A DNA stretch of 64,000 bases from an uncultured Blautia sp. (GCF_934371575.1 NZ_CAKRNY010000005.1:1-64000), one strand, 5' to 3'; positions 54,244 to 61,655 are shown, counted from the first letter of the stretch. Notes: generated from the letters alone by a model not told the origin. A program made the numbers and translations.

Positions 54244-54588
54244 ATGAAACCTGTTTTTGAAACTACGGGAACCTGCCTTCACATTAAACTTCCCAAGGAA
54301 CTGGATCATCCAGCCTCAGAAATGATCCGGAGGGAATCGGACCGGATTATGGGAAAAATATATATCAGGACAATTTGTTTTGATTTTGGAGATACTGTTT
54401 TTATGGATAGTTCAGGCGTAGGATTGCTTATGGGAAGATACCGTGCTCTTGGCATGCGTTCCGGCTGCATGAAAGCACGTCATGTAAGCGGATATATTGA
54501 AAAACTTCTGCGGCTTTCCGGAGTAAGCAGATTTCTTGAAATGGAGAGAGCAGAAAATGAGGTGCAGCTGGAAAGGAGGGGGAAATGA
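54244..54588 (+). CDS. spoIIAA: Anti-sigma F factor antagonist SpoIIAA
   Basis: A 114-residue STAS-domain protein. When dephosphorylated it binds SpoIIAB and frees sigma-F in the forespore. The phosphorylation site is in MDSSGVGLLMGRY, with D55-S56-S57, Ser57 aligning with the known target serine. I start at ATG 54244, which follows GGGGGA and gives the usual length of about 110; the frame remains open upstream through the previous terminator. The stop overlaps spoIIAB by four bases. Confidence 0.93.
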   Translation: MKPVFETTGTCLHIKLPKELDHPASEMIRRESDRIMGKIYIRTICFDFGDTVFMDSSGVGLLMGRYRALGMRSGCMKARHVSGYIEKLLRLSGVSRFLEMERAENEVQLERRGK

Positions 54589-55013
54589 TGGGAAATTCCA
54601 ATGAAATGACCATTATTTTTGACAGCCGTCCGGAGAATGAAGGGCTGGCGCGAGTAACTGCTGCAGCATTTTGTACTCAGTTAAATCCTACACTGGAAGA
54701 AGTATCAGATCTGAAAACAGCAGTGTCGGAGGCGGTAACTAATTGTATCATCCATGGGTATCAGGGAGAGGTACATAAGATTCGGATGAAGTGCGTCAGA
54801 AGAGAAAGAACGATTTTTCTGGATATTGAAGATGACGGTGTTGGCATTGCTGATGTACAAAAAGCAATGGAGCCATTATATACAACCCGTGCAGATCAGG
54901 ACAGGTCTGGAATGGGCTTTACTTTTATGGAAGCTTTTATGGATGAAGTAAAGGTTACTTCGCAGGTGGGAAAAGGAACCTGTGTGCATATGAGCAAAAA
55001 AATCGGAAATTGA
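54585..55013 (+). CDS. spoIIAB: Anti-sigma F factor SpoIIAB
   Basis: A 142-residue GHKL serine kinase. It holds sigma-F inactive and phosphorylates SpoIIAA. The N box reads LKTAVSEAVTNCIIHGY (about 44-60), and the ATP lid and G boxes are IEDDGVGIADVQKAM and RSGMGFTFMEAFMD. GGAAAGGAGGGGG precedes the start, with two adjacent ATG codons at 54585 and 54588; the first overlaps the spoIIAA stop. sigF follows 12 bases after the stop. Confidence 0.95.
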   Translation: MMGNSNEMTIIFDSRPENEGLARVTAAAFCTQLNPTLEEVSDLKTAVSEAVTNCIIHGYQGEVHKIRMKCVRRERTIFLDIEDDGVGIADVQKAMEPLYTTRADQDRSGMGFTFMEAFMDEVKVTSQVGKGTCVHMSKKIGN

Positions 55014-55025
55014 TCAGGAGGAAAC

Positions 55026-55757
55026 ATGGATCATACTCTTGCTCTCATTGGGCGTATTCACCAGGGGGATAAAGAGGCAAGAGATACTTTGTTTTCGGAA
55101 AATATGGGTCTGGTATACAGTGTATCCAGGCGTTTTCTGGGAAGAGGAGTGGAAATGGAGGATCTTTTTCAGATTGGGAGCATCGGGCTTTTGAAGGCGG
55201 TGGATCATTTTAATCCTGAATTTGATGTGAAATTTTCCACATATGCAGTACCAATGATCATTGGGGAGATTAAAAGGTTTCTTCGGGATGATGGAATTCT
55301 GAAGGTGAGCCGTTCCATAAAAGAAAATCAATATAAGGTTTATAAAATGAGAGAGGAACTGGAAAATAAACTGGGCAGAGAGCCTGAAATGGCAGAGCTT
55401 TCTGCAGCAATGGACATGCCGATAGAAGAATTGGCTATGACGATGGAAGCTGCTGCGGAGGTGGAGTCTATTTACCGGACTGTGTATCAGGGGGACGGAA
55501 CTGACATTCAGCTGGTGGACAGACTTCCGGAAAATGAAAATCATCAGGAAAAGCTTCTGAACCATATTTTTCTGGAGGAAATGCTGGGAAAACTGGAAGG
55601 AGAGGAGCGAAAACTGATTGGACTTCGGTACTTTCAGGATATGACACAAACGGATGTGGCGAAAAGAATGGGGATGTCTCAGGTTCAGGTTTCAAGAATG
55701 GAAAAGAGAATATTAAAGAAATTAAGAGATTTGGAGAAAAAGGCAGAAGATAATTAA
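55026..55757 (+). CDS. sigF: Sporulation sigma factor F
   Basis: The first compartment-specific sigma factor of sporulation, active in the forespore. The 243-residue protein has region 2 with LVYSVSRRFLGRGVEMEDLFQIGSIG split at about 30-55 and FDVKFSTYAVPMIIGEIKRF, region 3 with LSAAMDMPIEELAMTME, and region 4 helix-turn-helix DMTQTDVAKRMGMSQVQVSR (about 205-225). AGGAGGAAAC precedes the ATG. It is the third gene of the classic spoIIA operon, which makes sporulation ability of the host highly likely. Confidence 0.96.
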   Translation: MDHTLALIGRIHQGDKEARDTLFSENMGLVYSVSRRFLGRGVEMEDLFQIGSIGLLKAVDHFNPEFDVKFSTYAVPMIIGEIKRFLRDDGILKVSRSIKENQYKVYKMREELENKLGREPEMAELSAAMDMPIEELAMTMEAAAEVESIYRTVYQGDGTDIQLVDRLPENENHQEKLLNHIFLEEMLGKLEGEERKLIGLRYFQDMTQTDVAKRMGMSQVQVSRMEKRILKKLRDLEKKAEDN

Positions 55758-55762
55758 AAAAT

Positions 55763-55796
55763 CCGGATAAGACAAATGAAAAAATGTCTTATCCGG
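55763..55796 (-). terminator. Terminator of queT (minus strand)
   Basis: CCGGATAAGACA and TGTCTTATCCGG form a perfect 12-bp stem between sigF and queT. On the minus strand the stem is followed by ATTTTTTAATT, so it ends queT; in the sigF direction there is no T run, though the hairpin may serve both. Confidence 0.85.
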
Positions 55797-55812
55797 TAGT
55801 AAGTGTGAAAAT

Positions 55813-56319
55813 TTATTTCGTAGCAACCCGGCTGCCAAATAATATATTTTTGTACCTGGAAAGTGCTGTGAGCAGAACCATTCCAAATATTCCGCAGGAA
55901 ATGATCTCTCCCACACCTACAGTAAGCATCATAAGTGGAATCGGAAGATTGACGGAATAGCCGTAACGAAGCACGAATGGTACCAGAACTGCGTTGGCTA
56001 CGATCGGTGGAACTGGTGCCAGCCATTTGCTGCTGTTACGAAGTTTGTAGGTAAATACAGCTCCGATGAGGGTAGCAATACTTCCGAATGCAATATCCAG
56101 AGGAATCGCACCGCCAAGCAGATTGGCAAGGATACAGCCTACAAACAGACCGGGAATGGCAGCTGGTGTGAAGAATGGAAGAATGGTCAGGGCTTCGGAA
56201 ATTCGAACCTGGATCTCTCCATAGCTAAATGGTGCAAACACCAGCGTCAGTACAACGTAGACAGCTGCAATAAGCGCTGCCTGCACAAGGAACAGGGTAC
56301 TTTTGTTTTTCATATTCAT
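55813..56319 (-). CDS. queT: QueT family queuosine precursor transporter
   Basis: A 168-residue membrane protein with about five to six hydrophobic segments, of the QueT family. These are small ECF-type S components that import a queuosine precursor such as preQ1 or queuine. The family segments YGEIQVRISEALTILPFFTP (about 33-52) and GCILANLLGGAIPLDIAFGSIATLIGA are clear. AGGAGA is five bases before the ATG at 56319; a second ATG is at 56313. A structured leader that resembles a preQ1 riboswitch and a consensus promoter lie upstream. Confidence 0.93.
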   Translation of the reverse strand: MNMKNKSTLFLVQAALIAAVYVVLTLVFAPFSYGEIQVRISEALTILPFFTPAAIPGLFVGCILANLLGGAIPLDIAFGSIATLIGAVFTYKLRNSSKWLAPVPPIVANAVLVPFVLRYGYSVNLPIPLMMLTVGVGEIISCGIFGMVLLTALSRYKNILFGSRVATK

Positions 56320-56342
56320 TTGTCTCCTTTAGTTTTGTTTTA

Positions 56343-56429
56343 CGAGTGGAAGGTCACGAACACTCGGCACATTTATAGGCGGTGACCGCCTGAAAAGCCC
56401 TGTACGACCTTGTTTTTATGGGCTTTTCA
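56343..56429 (-). promoter_or_regulatory. Probable preQ1-type riboswitch upstream of queT
   Basis: In the queT direction the leader has a 10-bp stem TGAAAAGCCC/GGGCTTTTCA (+ strand 56391-56400 with 56420-56429), a tight AGGCGGT/ACCGCCT hairpin (56377-56391), and a CGAGTG/CACTCG stem (56343-56366). AAGGTC (56350-56355) in the last loop is exactly complementary to GACCTT (56406-56411) in the first loop, so a pseudoknot is possible. The queT context and pseudoknot suggest a preQ1 aptamer, possibly class III; the class is not proven. Confidence 0.65.
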
Positions 56430-56438
56430 ACGGGCATG

Positions 56439-56467
56439 AGTATAGCATATTTGGGAGAGGAATGCAA
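56439..56467 (-). promoter_or_regulatory. sigma-A promoter of queT
   Basis: On the minus strand TTGCAT (56467-56462) and TATACT (56444-56439) are separated by 17 bases, immediately upstream of the structured leader. Confidence 0.8.
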
Positions 56468-56483
56468 GGGAAAATAGGGGGAG

Positions 56484-56504
56484 TACCCACAATTTACCCA
56501 CAAT
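56484..56504. repeat. Tandem 10-bp direct repeat, candidate attachment site
   Basis: TACCCACAAT occurs at 56484-56493 and again at 56495-56504, one base apart. It lies exactly between the housekeeping queT promoter and the start of the mobile-element-like region. Short direct repeats of this kind are recombinase arm or core sites in some integrated elements. No matching right end or integrase is in the window. Confidence 0.4.
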
Positions 56505-56606
56505 GGAATTTTAATAATCAAAAAGCTTGCTTTTGATGAATAGATTTATTAAAGTGGTTTTATCATTGAATACGATATCTGCAGAAAAATGTGAGGTGTA
56601 GAGAAA

Positions 56607-56948
56607 ATGGACATCAAGCAATATGATACAGTTCTCTTGAAAGATGGAAGGACAGGGAGTGTTGTGGAAGTTTTTCCGGATGGCTCTCTGATCGTAGATG
56701 TAGGCAGCACTCCAGCGGACTGGGAAACTTTATATGATAAGACTGTGGCTGATGTTAAGAAGGTAATTAATGGCAAAAAAAGCGTGATGTGTCCGTTGAT
56801 GAAATCAGAAATTGATGATGGAATATGTTATGATATTCACATGAATGTCGAAGATCTGACACCAGACTGGACAATTCCAGATGAGGTATTGAAGAAACCA
56901 GATTATAAACGGATATGTTTAAAATGTCCAAATCACAGAGAGGATTGA
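56607..56948 (+). CDS. DUF4926-like small protein with C-terminal Cys motif
   Basis: A 113-residue soluble protein. The N-terminal half (YDTVLLKDGRTGSVVEVFPD, then a strand-rich stretch ending VADVKKVI) resembles DUF4926, a small beta-barrel family often found near immunity-type genes. The C-terminal half has three cysteines (MCPLMKSEI, DGICYDIHM, ICLKCPNHRED) that could bind a metal. The ribosome-binding site is weak (AGGTGTAGAG). It is the first gene after the candidate attachment repeat, and is followed by two broken small genes. Its role is unknown. Confidence 0.65.
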   Translation: MDIKQYDTVLLKDGRTGSVVEVFPDGSLIVDVGSTPADWETLYDKTVADVKKVINGKKSVMCPLMKSEIDDGICYDIHMNVEDLTPDWTIPDEVLKKPDYKRICLKCPNHRED

Positions 56949-56952
56949 ATAG

Positions 56953-57149
56953 ATGACAGCAAAAGATTTAAAAGATAGGATTGAGAGTTTATGCACACAC
57001 GTCTTGTTTGACTATAATGGAAAAGCGTGTGGTGTGGAGATGATTTTATGGAAGCGCATAGTATTGATGAAGTGATGAAGGCTCCTTTCTTCGAGGGAAA
57101 ATCCCTGGAGGATATTGTTGATCAGCTTGAAAATGTGGAAGGAATGTAA
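56953..57149 (+). pseudogene. Small gene broken by a frameshift
   Basis: An ORF from ATG 56953 (MTAKDLKDRIESLC, FDYNGKACGV) runs 40 codons to a TGA at 57073-57075. In another frame GDDFMEAHSIDEVMKAPFFE, FEGKSLEDIVDQLENVEGM continues to TAA at 57147-57149, starting at an ATG at 57048. The two parts read like the beginning and end of one roughly 75-residue protein, so a small deletion with frameshift near 57035 is likely. Alternatively they are two overlapping tiny genes. No family is assigned. Confidence 0.5.
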
Positions 57150-57151
57150 AT

Positions 57152-57335
57152 ATGCGTGATTCTGATATTGATGTGAATGAAGTAGAAGAATTGATTCAAA
57201 AAAAAAAATTACGCAATGGAGAAGAGGTTGCATGTTGGCACTGTAAAAAAAGGGGTAATGCTTCCTATTGGTAATTACAAAACAACAAAATGTTTTCGCT
57301 GCAATAATTGTGGGACAAGATTAAACATGGATTAA
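57152..57335 (+). pseudogene. Small zinc-ribbon gene broken at an A run
   Basis: From ATG 57152 the frame encodes MRDSDIDVNEVEELIQ, then VACWHCKKRGNASYW and a TAA at 57272-57274. After the run of seven A at 57245-57251 a shifted frame encodes MLPIGNYKTTKCFRCNNCGT and ends at 57335. Together the two CxxC pairs (CWHC and CNNC) would make one zinc ribbon if the run held six A. Slippage at the run, a sequencing error or programmed frameshifting are all possible. Confidence 0.6.
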
Positions 57336-57368
57336 TACCACCAGTCAGAAATGACCGGTGGTATTTTT
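57336..57368. terminator. Bidirectional terminator between broken zinc-ribbon gene and XRE gene
   Basis: ATACCACC and GTCA pair with TGAC and GGTGGTAT around GAAA, with ATTTTT on the plus-strand side and an A-rich left flank. It lies between converging genes. Confidence 0.8.
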
Positions 57369-57379
57369 GCGTAAGAAAA

Positions 57380-57988
57380 TCAATTGTCTGGAACATCATT
57401 TAAGTAGCTTTCTAAAAGTCTGTCGTACATTTCTTGATTAAGATTGCCCCTTTCTTTCATATCTGATATTTCTTTTAATCTGGAGAGAAAAGTATTTATA
57501 CATACCATTCGAGGTAGATCATTTCCAGTTTGACTAATTATCTCGTATTCTGTTTCATCAAGTTTATTTATACTACACCATTCGGAAAAATATAAGGCTG
57601 GATAAGTGTTGCTTTTTTGGATATGATCAGTTCCGTATCCTTCAGGATCTGGCATGAAACATTCCTCATTTACAGATATTTGCCCGAATAAGAAACCGGA
57701 ATACGGTGCATTATAAATGGTTAATAGCATTTTGCAGATGTCACGTGATGAAAGTTTTTCACTGTATTGTTTGCTTTGATTGGAATGACCAACCAGCCAA
57801 TCTATGGAAACATTGAAATGTTGGGAGAGATTATAAAGCATTTCAACTGTTGGGAAATCCTTTTTCTGTGGGTTTAGATATTTTGACATGGTACCTTCTG
57901 TACATCCCATAATTCTTGCAATTTCCTTTTGCTTCATTCCTGGTGCAATTTCGGAAAGATTTTTGATAAAACTTTCTTTTAATTCCAT
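57380..57988 (-). CDS. XRE family transcriptional regulator
   Basis: A 202-residue regulator with an N-terminal Cro/CI-type helix-turn-helix (KQKEIARIMGCTEGTMSKYL, about 19-38, then FNVSIDWLVGHS) and an unassigned C-terminal domain of about 130 residues. It is divergent from an excisionase-like gene across a 145-base AT-rich region, the usual arrangement of an element's lysogeny-type repressor. The ribosome-binding site (AGAGGTTG) is weak. It lacks a LexA/CI serine peptidase motif, so control by RecA-stimulated cleavage is not indicated. Confidence 0.85.
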   Translation of the reverse strand: MELKESFIKNLSEIAPGMKQKEIARIMGCTEGTMSKYLNPQKKDFPTVEMLYNLSQHFNVSIDWLVGHSNQSKQYSEKLSSRDICKMLLTIYNAPYSGFLFGQISVNEECFMPDPEGYGTDHIQKSNTYPALYFSEWCSINKLDETEYEIISQTGNDLPRMVCINTFLSRLKEISDMKERGNLNQEMYDRLLESYLNDVPDN

Positions 57989-58133
57989 AACAACCTCTAT
58001 AACTTTCTTGTTTTTAAAATTAAATGATAAAATTGTTGCTTCTTTTGAAATGGAAATTTCTTTCTTATACTGCTATGATTATACCATGAAGAGAAACAAT
58101 AAACAATGTTGAATTGAAGAAAGGATTGATTTT

Positions 58134-58334
58134 ATGCAAAAAAGAGCAATGAGTAATGAAAATCAAACTGAGGTAAAAGCTGGACGTATTGAGCAGGCGT
58201 GTGCACGTTATGGACTTGGAAAAAACACCATGCGTAAAGTGGCAGGTGAAGCTGGTGCAGAAATTAAGATTGGTAAATGTTATCTGATCAATTTTTCAAA
58301 AGTAGATGCTTACATGGACAGTCTAGCCAATTAG
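58134..58334 (+). CDS. Excisionase-like helix-turn-helix protein
   Basis: A 66-residue DNA-binding protein with the pattern RIEQACARYGLGKNTMRKVA, then EAGAEIKIGKCYLINFSKVDAYMDSL, the winged-helix layout of MerR/Xis-type excisionase and element regulators common in Clostridia mobile elements. AAAGGA precedes the ATG. It is the first gene rightward of the divergent repressor. A role in excision or early gene control is inferred from family and position. Confidence 0.72.
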   Translation: MQKRAMSNENQTEVKAGRIEQACARYGLGKNTMRKVAGEAGAEIKIGKCYLINFSKVDAYMDSLAN

Positions 58335-58375
58335 AAGATGAAGAAATGGATATTTTATAGAGCATGGAGAGTGAA

Positions 58376-59305
58376 ATGACAAATTATGAGTACGAGCATA
58401 ACTCATTTATTTTGTATAAGGATAGCAGAATATTCATTAGCCGTTTGAACAATTCCCAGCGTGGAGAATTGTTACTTGCGATTTTTGATTATGTTTGTGA
58501 TGGAGTGATTCCAGAATTCCAAGATGATATGATGCTGCAGATGTGCTTTGATATGATTAAATCATATTTGGACAGGGACGAGAAAAAATATCAGCAAAAA
58601 TGTAAAAAGAATAGAGAAAACATTGAAAAGAGATGGTCTAAGAATCGAAATCAATCGAATACGAAGGTATACGACCGTAATCAATCGTATACGAATTATA
58701 CCGATAAGGATACAGATAAGGATACGGATACTGTCAGTGATACTGATACTGACAGTGATACGGATACTGAAACAGATACAGACCAGGCTTGCGCTGTTTC
58801 TGTTGACCGGCAGTCGGCTTCGGCTGCGGCGATAAACGCCGAGCCGCCTCCCGGTGATTTGTTTTCTGTAGAACAGTTAGTTTCCACATCAAAAAGGAAT
58901 AAGGTGGAGCTGACTTCTGAAGGAGTAAAAATTTTTCATGAGGAAATGCAAGAAAACGGCTGGATACTTTACGGCAAACCGATAGAGAAAAAAGGTATTG
59001 TTAGAGCTCTGCGAGGTTGGGCGAAATATCATCCAGAGTATGCACCAGAGAAAAGACAAGAACAGGAATCAGTACAGAAGACTGCTAAATTAAGTGTTGA
59101 GGATGAAATTATGGAGATAGCAGCTGACTATATTACTCCACGCCGATTTGAGGAAAATCCAGGTGCTACTCATTGTTTAATACGTGATTACTGCCCAAAA
59201 GAAGCATTTACAGAAAAACAGCTTGAGTATATGGCTGATAATTGGTGTGTATGGCCAAAATTAAGTAAGTATGTACTGGAAGATGAATACTGGGAGGAAA
59301 TTTAA
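58376..59305 (+). CDS. DUF6291 replication-type protein with Asp/Thr repeat linker
   Basis: A 309-residue protein. Residues 1-95 (FILYKDSRIFISRLNNSQRG, LLLAIFDYVCDGVIPEF, then KKCKKNRENIEKRW) match DUF6291, a domain typical of phage and plasmid replisome organisers. A striking linker (about 100-140) consists of repeated Asp-Thr/Asp-Ser pairs. The C-terminal half has a winged-helix-like stretch (LTSEGVKIFHEEMQENG, WAKYHPEY) seen in replication-initiation proteins. I prefer ATG 58376 (GGAGAG six bases before) to 58364, which lacks a site. Probably a replication initiator or helicase loader for this element. Confidence 0.75.
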   Translation: MTNYEYEHNSFILYKDSRIFISRLNNSQRGELLLAIFDYVCDGVIPEFQDDMMLQMCFDMIKSYLDRDEKKYQQKCKKNRENIEKRWSKNRNQSNTKVYDRNQSYTNYTDKDTDKDTDTVSDTDTDSDTDTETDTDQACAVSVDRQSASAAAINAEPPPGDLFSVEQLVSTSKRNKVELTSEGVKIFHEEMQENGWILYGKPIEKKGIVRALRGWAKYHPEYAPEKRQEQESVQKTAKLSVEDEIMEIAADYITPRRFEENPGATHCLIRDYCPKEAFTEKQLEYMADNWCVWPKLSKYVLEDEYWEEI

Positions 59306-59306
59306 G

Positions 59307-59765
59307 ATGAGAGAAATTCAGATCTGGATATATACAACAGATTCTATTGAAGAGGTTCAGACGTATATTTTAAACTTGATTAAAGAATCTGATGAGTATA
59401 GTGGAAATGCAAAAGTAATCATATATGAACCGATAACCAGGAGCTATAAAAAACTTAGTGGCATTTATGATTTATCCAAAATTGCTGTCAATGTACTAAG
59501 GGAATACTATGGCAAAGATAAAATTAGAGTTGTAGTAAGGGAAGAACTTGAACAGATTCCAGAGAACGATTATAAAAGCGAAATGCTGGATTGTTTGAAC
59601 TACATTGTTGATTATTTGGAATCTATCAGTGGTTCACTTGAGAAAATTTCAGCATGGAAACCAGAAGCTAAGGGAGAAAAAATGCGTGCTGTAGGTGGAA
59701 GCATTTCAGTAGATGAGTTATTTTCGGCTTCTATGGGTAATGAGAAGAAAGGAGAACAATGGTAG
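59307..59765 (+). CDS. DnaE C-terminal-like small protein (tentative)
   Basis: A 152-residue soluble protein. The opening REIQIWIYTTDSIEEVQTYI, then KVIIYEPITRSYKKL and a following segment with SKIAVNVLREYYGKDKIRVV resemble, by eye, the short C-terminal tail domain of DNA polymerase III alpha subunits, which handles small-ligand or partner binding. This is a tentative likeness only. GGGAGGAAA precedes ATG 59307; the frame also opens at 59271 inside the previous gene. It sits in a replication-like operon and overlaps the next gene by seven bases. Confidence 0.45.
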   Translation: MREIQIWIYTTDSIEEVQTYILNLIKESDEYSGNAKVIIYEPITRSYKKLSGIYDLSKIAVNVLREYYGKDKIRVVVREELEQIPENDYKSEMLDCLNYIVDYLESISGSLEKISAWKPEAKGEKMRAVGGSISVDELFSASMGNEKKGEQW

Positions 59766-60040
59766 AAGAAGTTTTGAAAACAGGTCAGCACAATGCTCTT
59801 TCACCGGAATATCTGGCAAAGAGGTTGAACCTTGGAACAGTTAGGGCATTGCAGAAACAGGTGGAGAAAGAACGTCGGGAAGGTGCTGTTATTCTTTCTA
59901 CGTCCATTCCTCCGGGTGGTTACTATCTGCCAGAGAATGAAAGAGAGGTAAGGCAGTTTATCAGAACCTTGGAGAACAGAGCTGATAATACCCTGGGAGC
60001 GCTGAAAAGTGCCAGGGAATACCTGGAAAAAGTAAAATAG
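59759..60040 (+). CDS. Winged-helix-like element protein
   Basis: A 93-residue protein. LSPEYLAKRLNLGTVRALQK (about 14-33) has the look of a helix-turn-helix, followed by a short beta wing around GGYYLPENEREVRQFIRTLE and a C-terminal helix. It resembles the small phage/plasmid replication-associated HTH proteins. AAAGGAG precedes the ATG, and it overlaps the previous gene. DNA binding is inferred from the pattern. Confidence 0.6.
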   Translation: MVEEVLKTGQHNALSPEYLAKRLNLGTVRALQKQVEKERREGAVILSTSIPPGGYYLPENEREVRQFIRTLENRADNTLGALKSAREYLEKVK

Positions 60041-60103
60041 CCCACTGCACAAGGCAGCAGGCAACCGGAATGTATGCAGTTATTGTAAAGGGGGTGTTGC
60101 CTT

Positions 60104-60985
60104 GTGTCAAGCCAGAAGATGAGTAATGAACAGCTTGTGCTGAGAATTAGAGCCGGTGAGAATGTTGCTGATAATATGCTGCAGCTCTGGCAGCAGAACC
60201 AGGGATTTATCAGATCTATTGCAAAGAAATACGCAGCTTATGAAGAAATGGAAGATCTGATCCAACAGGGGTACTTTGGTCTGTGTAATGCAGTAGAGGG
60301 TTATGATCGGGAGAGTGGTGTTACATTTTTACACTATGCGTCTTTCTGGATCCGGCAGAGTATGCAGCGGTATGTTGCTGAGTGTGGGAAAGTTATAAGA
60401 TTGCCAAGCCATTTCAGGGGAAAACTGACGAAATACAAACAGTTTACTGTTGCTATGTATGCAGAGTTTGGCAGAAAGCCGACTGATCAGGAGCTTTGCT
60501 ATTATCTAAGTGTTGGATATGAGAAGCTGGAAGAACTGAAACAGGCAGCAGTCATGGATAAACTGGAAAGCCTGGATGTTCCTCTGGGAGATGGGGAAGA
60601 GAATACATTGTGTGACCTCGTAGCATGTCCAAACAGCCCCGAAAATGAGTTACTGGAAGAAATACAGGCAGAACAATTAAAAGCTGTTTTGTGGGCGCTG
60701 GTGGATGATCTCCCGGGACAATGTCCGGAAACCCTAAAGGCAAGGTTCCGGGAGAAGCTGACATTAAAGGAAGTGGCAGCCAGGATTGGAGTGCCGGTAG
60801 AAGCTGCTAGGCGATTGCAGAATAAAGGACTGAGAGAATTAAGAAAGCCATCCAGGGCCAGGGAGCTGCTGCCCTTTATGTATGACGACTATGTTTATAA
60901 CCAGGCTTTTCATGGTAATGGTGTGGAAAGCTTCAACAGAACATGGACAAGCAGCACAGAAAGGATTGCACTGGAAGAAAGGTAG
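60104..60985 (+). CDS. Element-encoded sigma-70 family RNA polymerase sigma factor
   Basis: A 293-residue sigma factor. Region 2 reads MEDLIQQGYFGLCNAVEGYD (about 49-70) and VTFLHYASFWIRQSMQRYV (the -10-recognising helix), region 3 follows (KYKQFTVAMYAEFGRKPTD), and region 4 (LTLKEVAARIGVPVEAARRL, about 225-245) is the -35-binding HTH. A tail of about 40 residues (FHGNGVESFNRTWTSS) is extra. The start is GTG 60104 behind AAAGGGGG. Sigma factors of this type occur in mobile elements of Lachnospiraceae; targets are unknown, but the adjacent palindrome array is a candidate. Confidence 0.88.
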   Translation: MSSQKMSNEQLVLRIRAGENVADNMLQLWQQNQGFIRSIAKKYAAYEEMEDLIQQGYFGLCNAVEGYDRESGVTFLHYASFWIRQSMQRYVAECGKVIRLPSHFRGKLTKYKQFTVAMYAEFGRKPTDQELCYYLSVGYEKLEELKQAAVMDKLESLDVPLGDGEENTLCDLVACPNSPENELLEEIQAEQLKAVLWALVDDLPGQCPETLKARFREKLTLKEVAARIGVPVEAARRLQNKGLRELRKPSRARELLPFMYDDYVYNQAFHGNGVESFNRTWTSSTERIALEER

Positions 60986-61160
60986 GATGGAAATTCCAAA
61001 ACGAAACGAATCTTTCCTATACGCGCGTAGAATATCAGGTTTTCTCAGGTTTTTGCTGTAATGCCCATGGGTTTTAAAACGACGAAATAACACGAATCAA
61101 GCTGTTTAAAAACAAACACGAATGTTTTTAAAATCGACGAATCTGTGGCATGTAAAGGGC

Positions 61161-61279
61161 GGAATGTTCCGTAAATACTGGCTGGAACGCTCCATAAAAT
61201 AGCGAGCGTTCGGAAAAGAAAAGCGAACGTTCGGGAAGAAATTATATCGCAACGTTGCAATAAAAATACGCAACGTTGC
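61161..61279. repeat. Array of six 10-bp palindromes at about 21-bp spacing
   Basis: GGAATGTTCC (61161), GGAACGCTCC (61184), CGAGCGTTCG (61203), CGAACGTTCG (61224), GCAACGTTGC (61249) and GCAACGTTGC (61270). The last three are perfect palindromes and the first three are degenerate. Successive starts differ by 23, 19, 21, 25 and 21 bases, near two helical turns, so bound dimers would lie on one face of DNA. Confidence 0.85.
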
Positions 61280-61502
61280 GATTCCGGGATGTTAAGAAAT
61301 GTCAAGGTTTTGCAGAGGTTATTCCGGGAATACTCAAGAAAACTCCAGTTTTTAACGCAGTAGTTACTGAAGCTGCCGGCACAGTTAGCCGAAGCCAAAA
61401 TTGGATTGGGCTCAAAAAATAAGTTTGCCAATAAAATAGTTTGGCAGAATAAGAAAGGCGCAGGCAATTTTTCCTTGGGGTGGAACTAAGAAGAAGCAGC
61501 CC

Positions 61503-61634
61503 AACGCAAAATTGCGTTCACCGCTCAGAGGCATCTGATCAGAAGGAACAAAATGGTGGAATCCACTGCCAATAGAGTGCTGGTGTAACGTTGCTCAAAA
61601 TTGAGCGGTGAGATTCCAGTGCTGAAAACTCAGC
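61503..61634. repeat. Three short dyads in the rha leader
   Basis: AACGCAA/TTGCGTT (61503-61518), GCTCAA/TTGAGC (61593-61606) and GCTGA/TCAGC (61621-61634) crowd the 150 bases upstream of rha. They may be operators or leader hairpins. Confidence 0.55.
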
Positions 61635-61655
61635 AGTGGAGAAGGGAGAAAAAGA

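Larger units (their letters stand above)
60986..61655. other. 670-bp gene-free control region
   Basis: No credible gene with ribosome-binding site fits between the sigma factor and rha. The region holds a perfect 10-bp palindrome TACGCGCGTA at 61020-61029, a 10-bp inverted repeat (TTTAAAAACA 61105-61114 with TGTTTTTAAA 61123-61132), ACGAAT direct repeats at 61092, 61118 and 61137, a run of six short palindromes (61161-61279) and three dyads near 61503, 61593 and 61621. It could be an origin, operator field or both. Confidence 0.7.
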
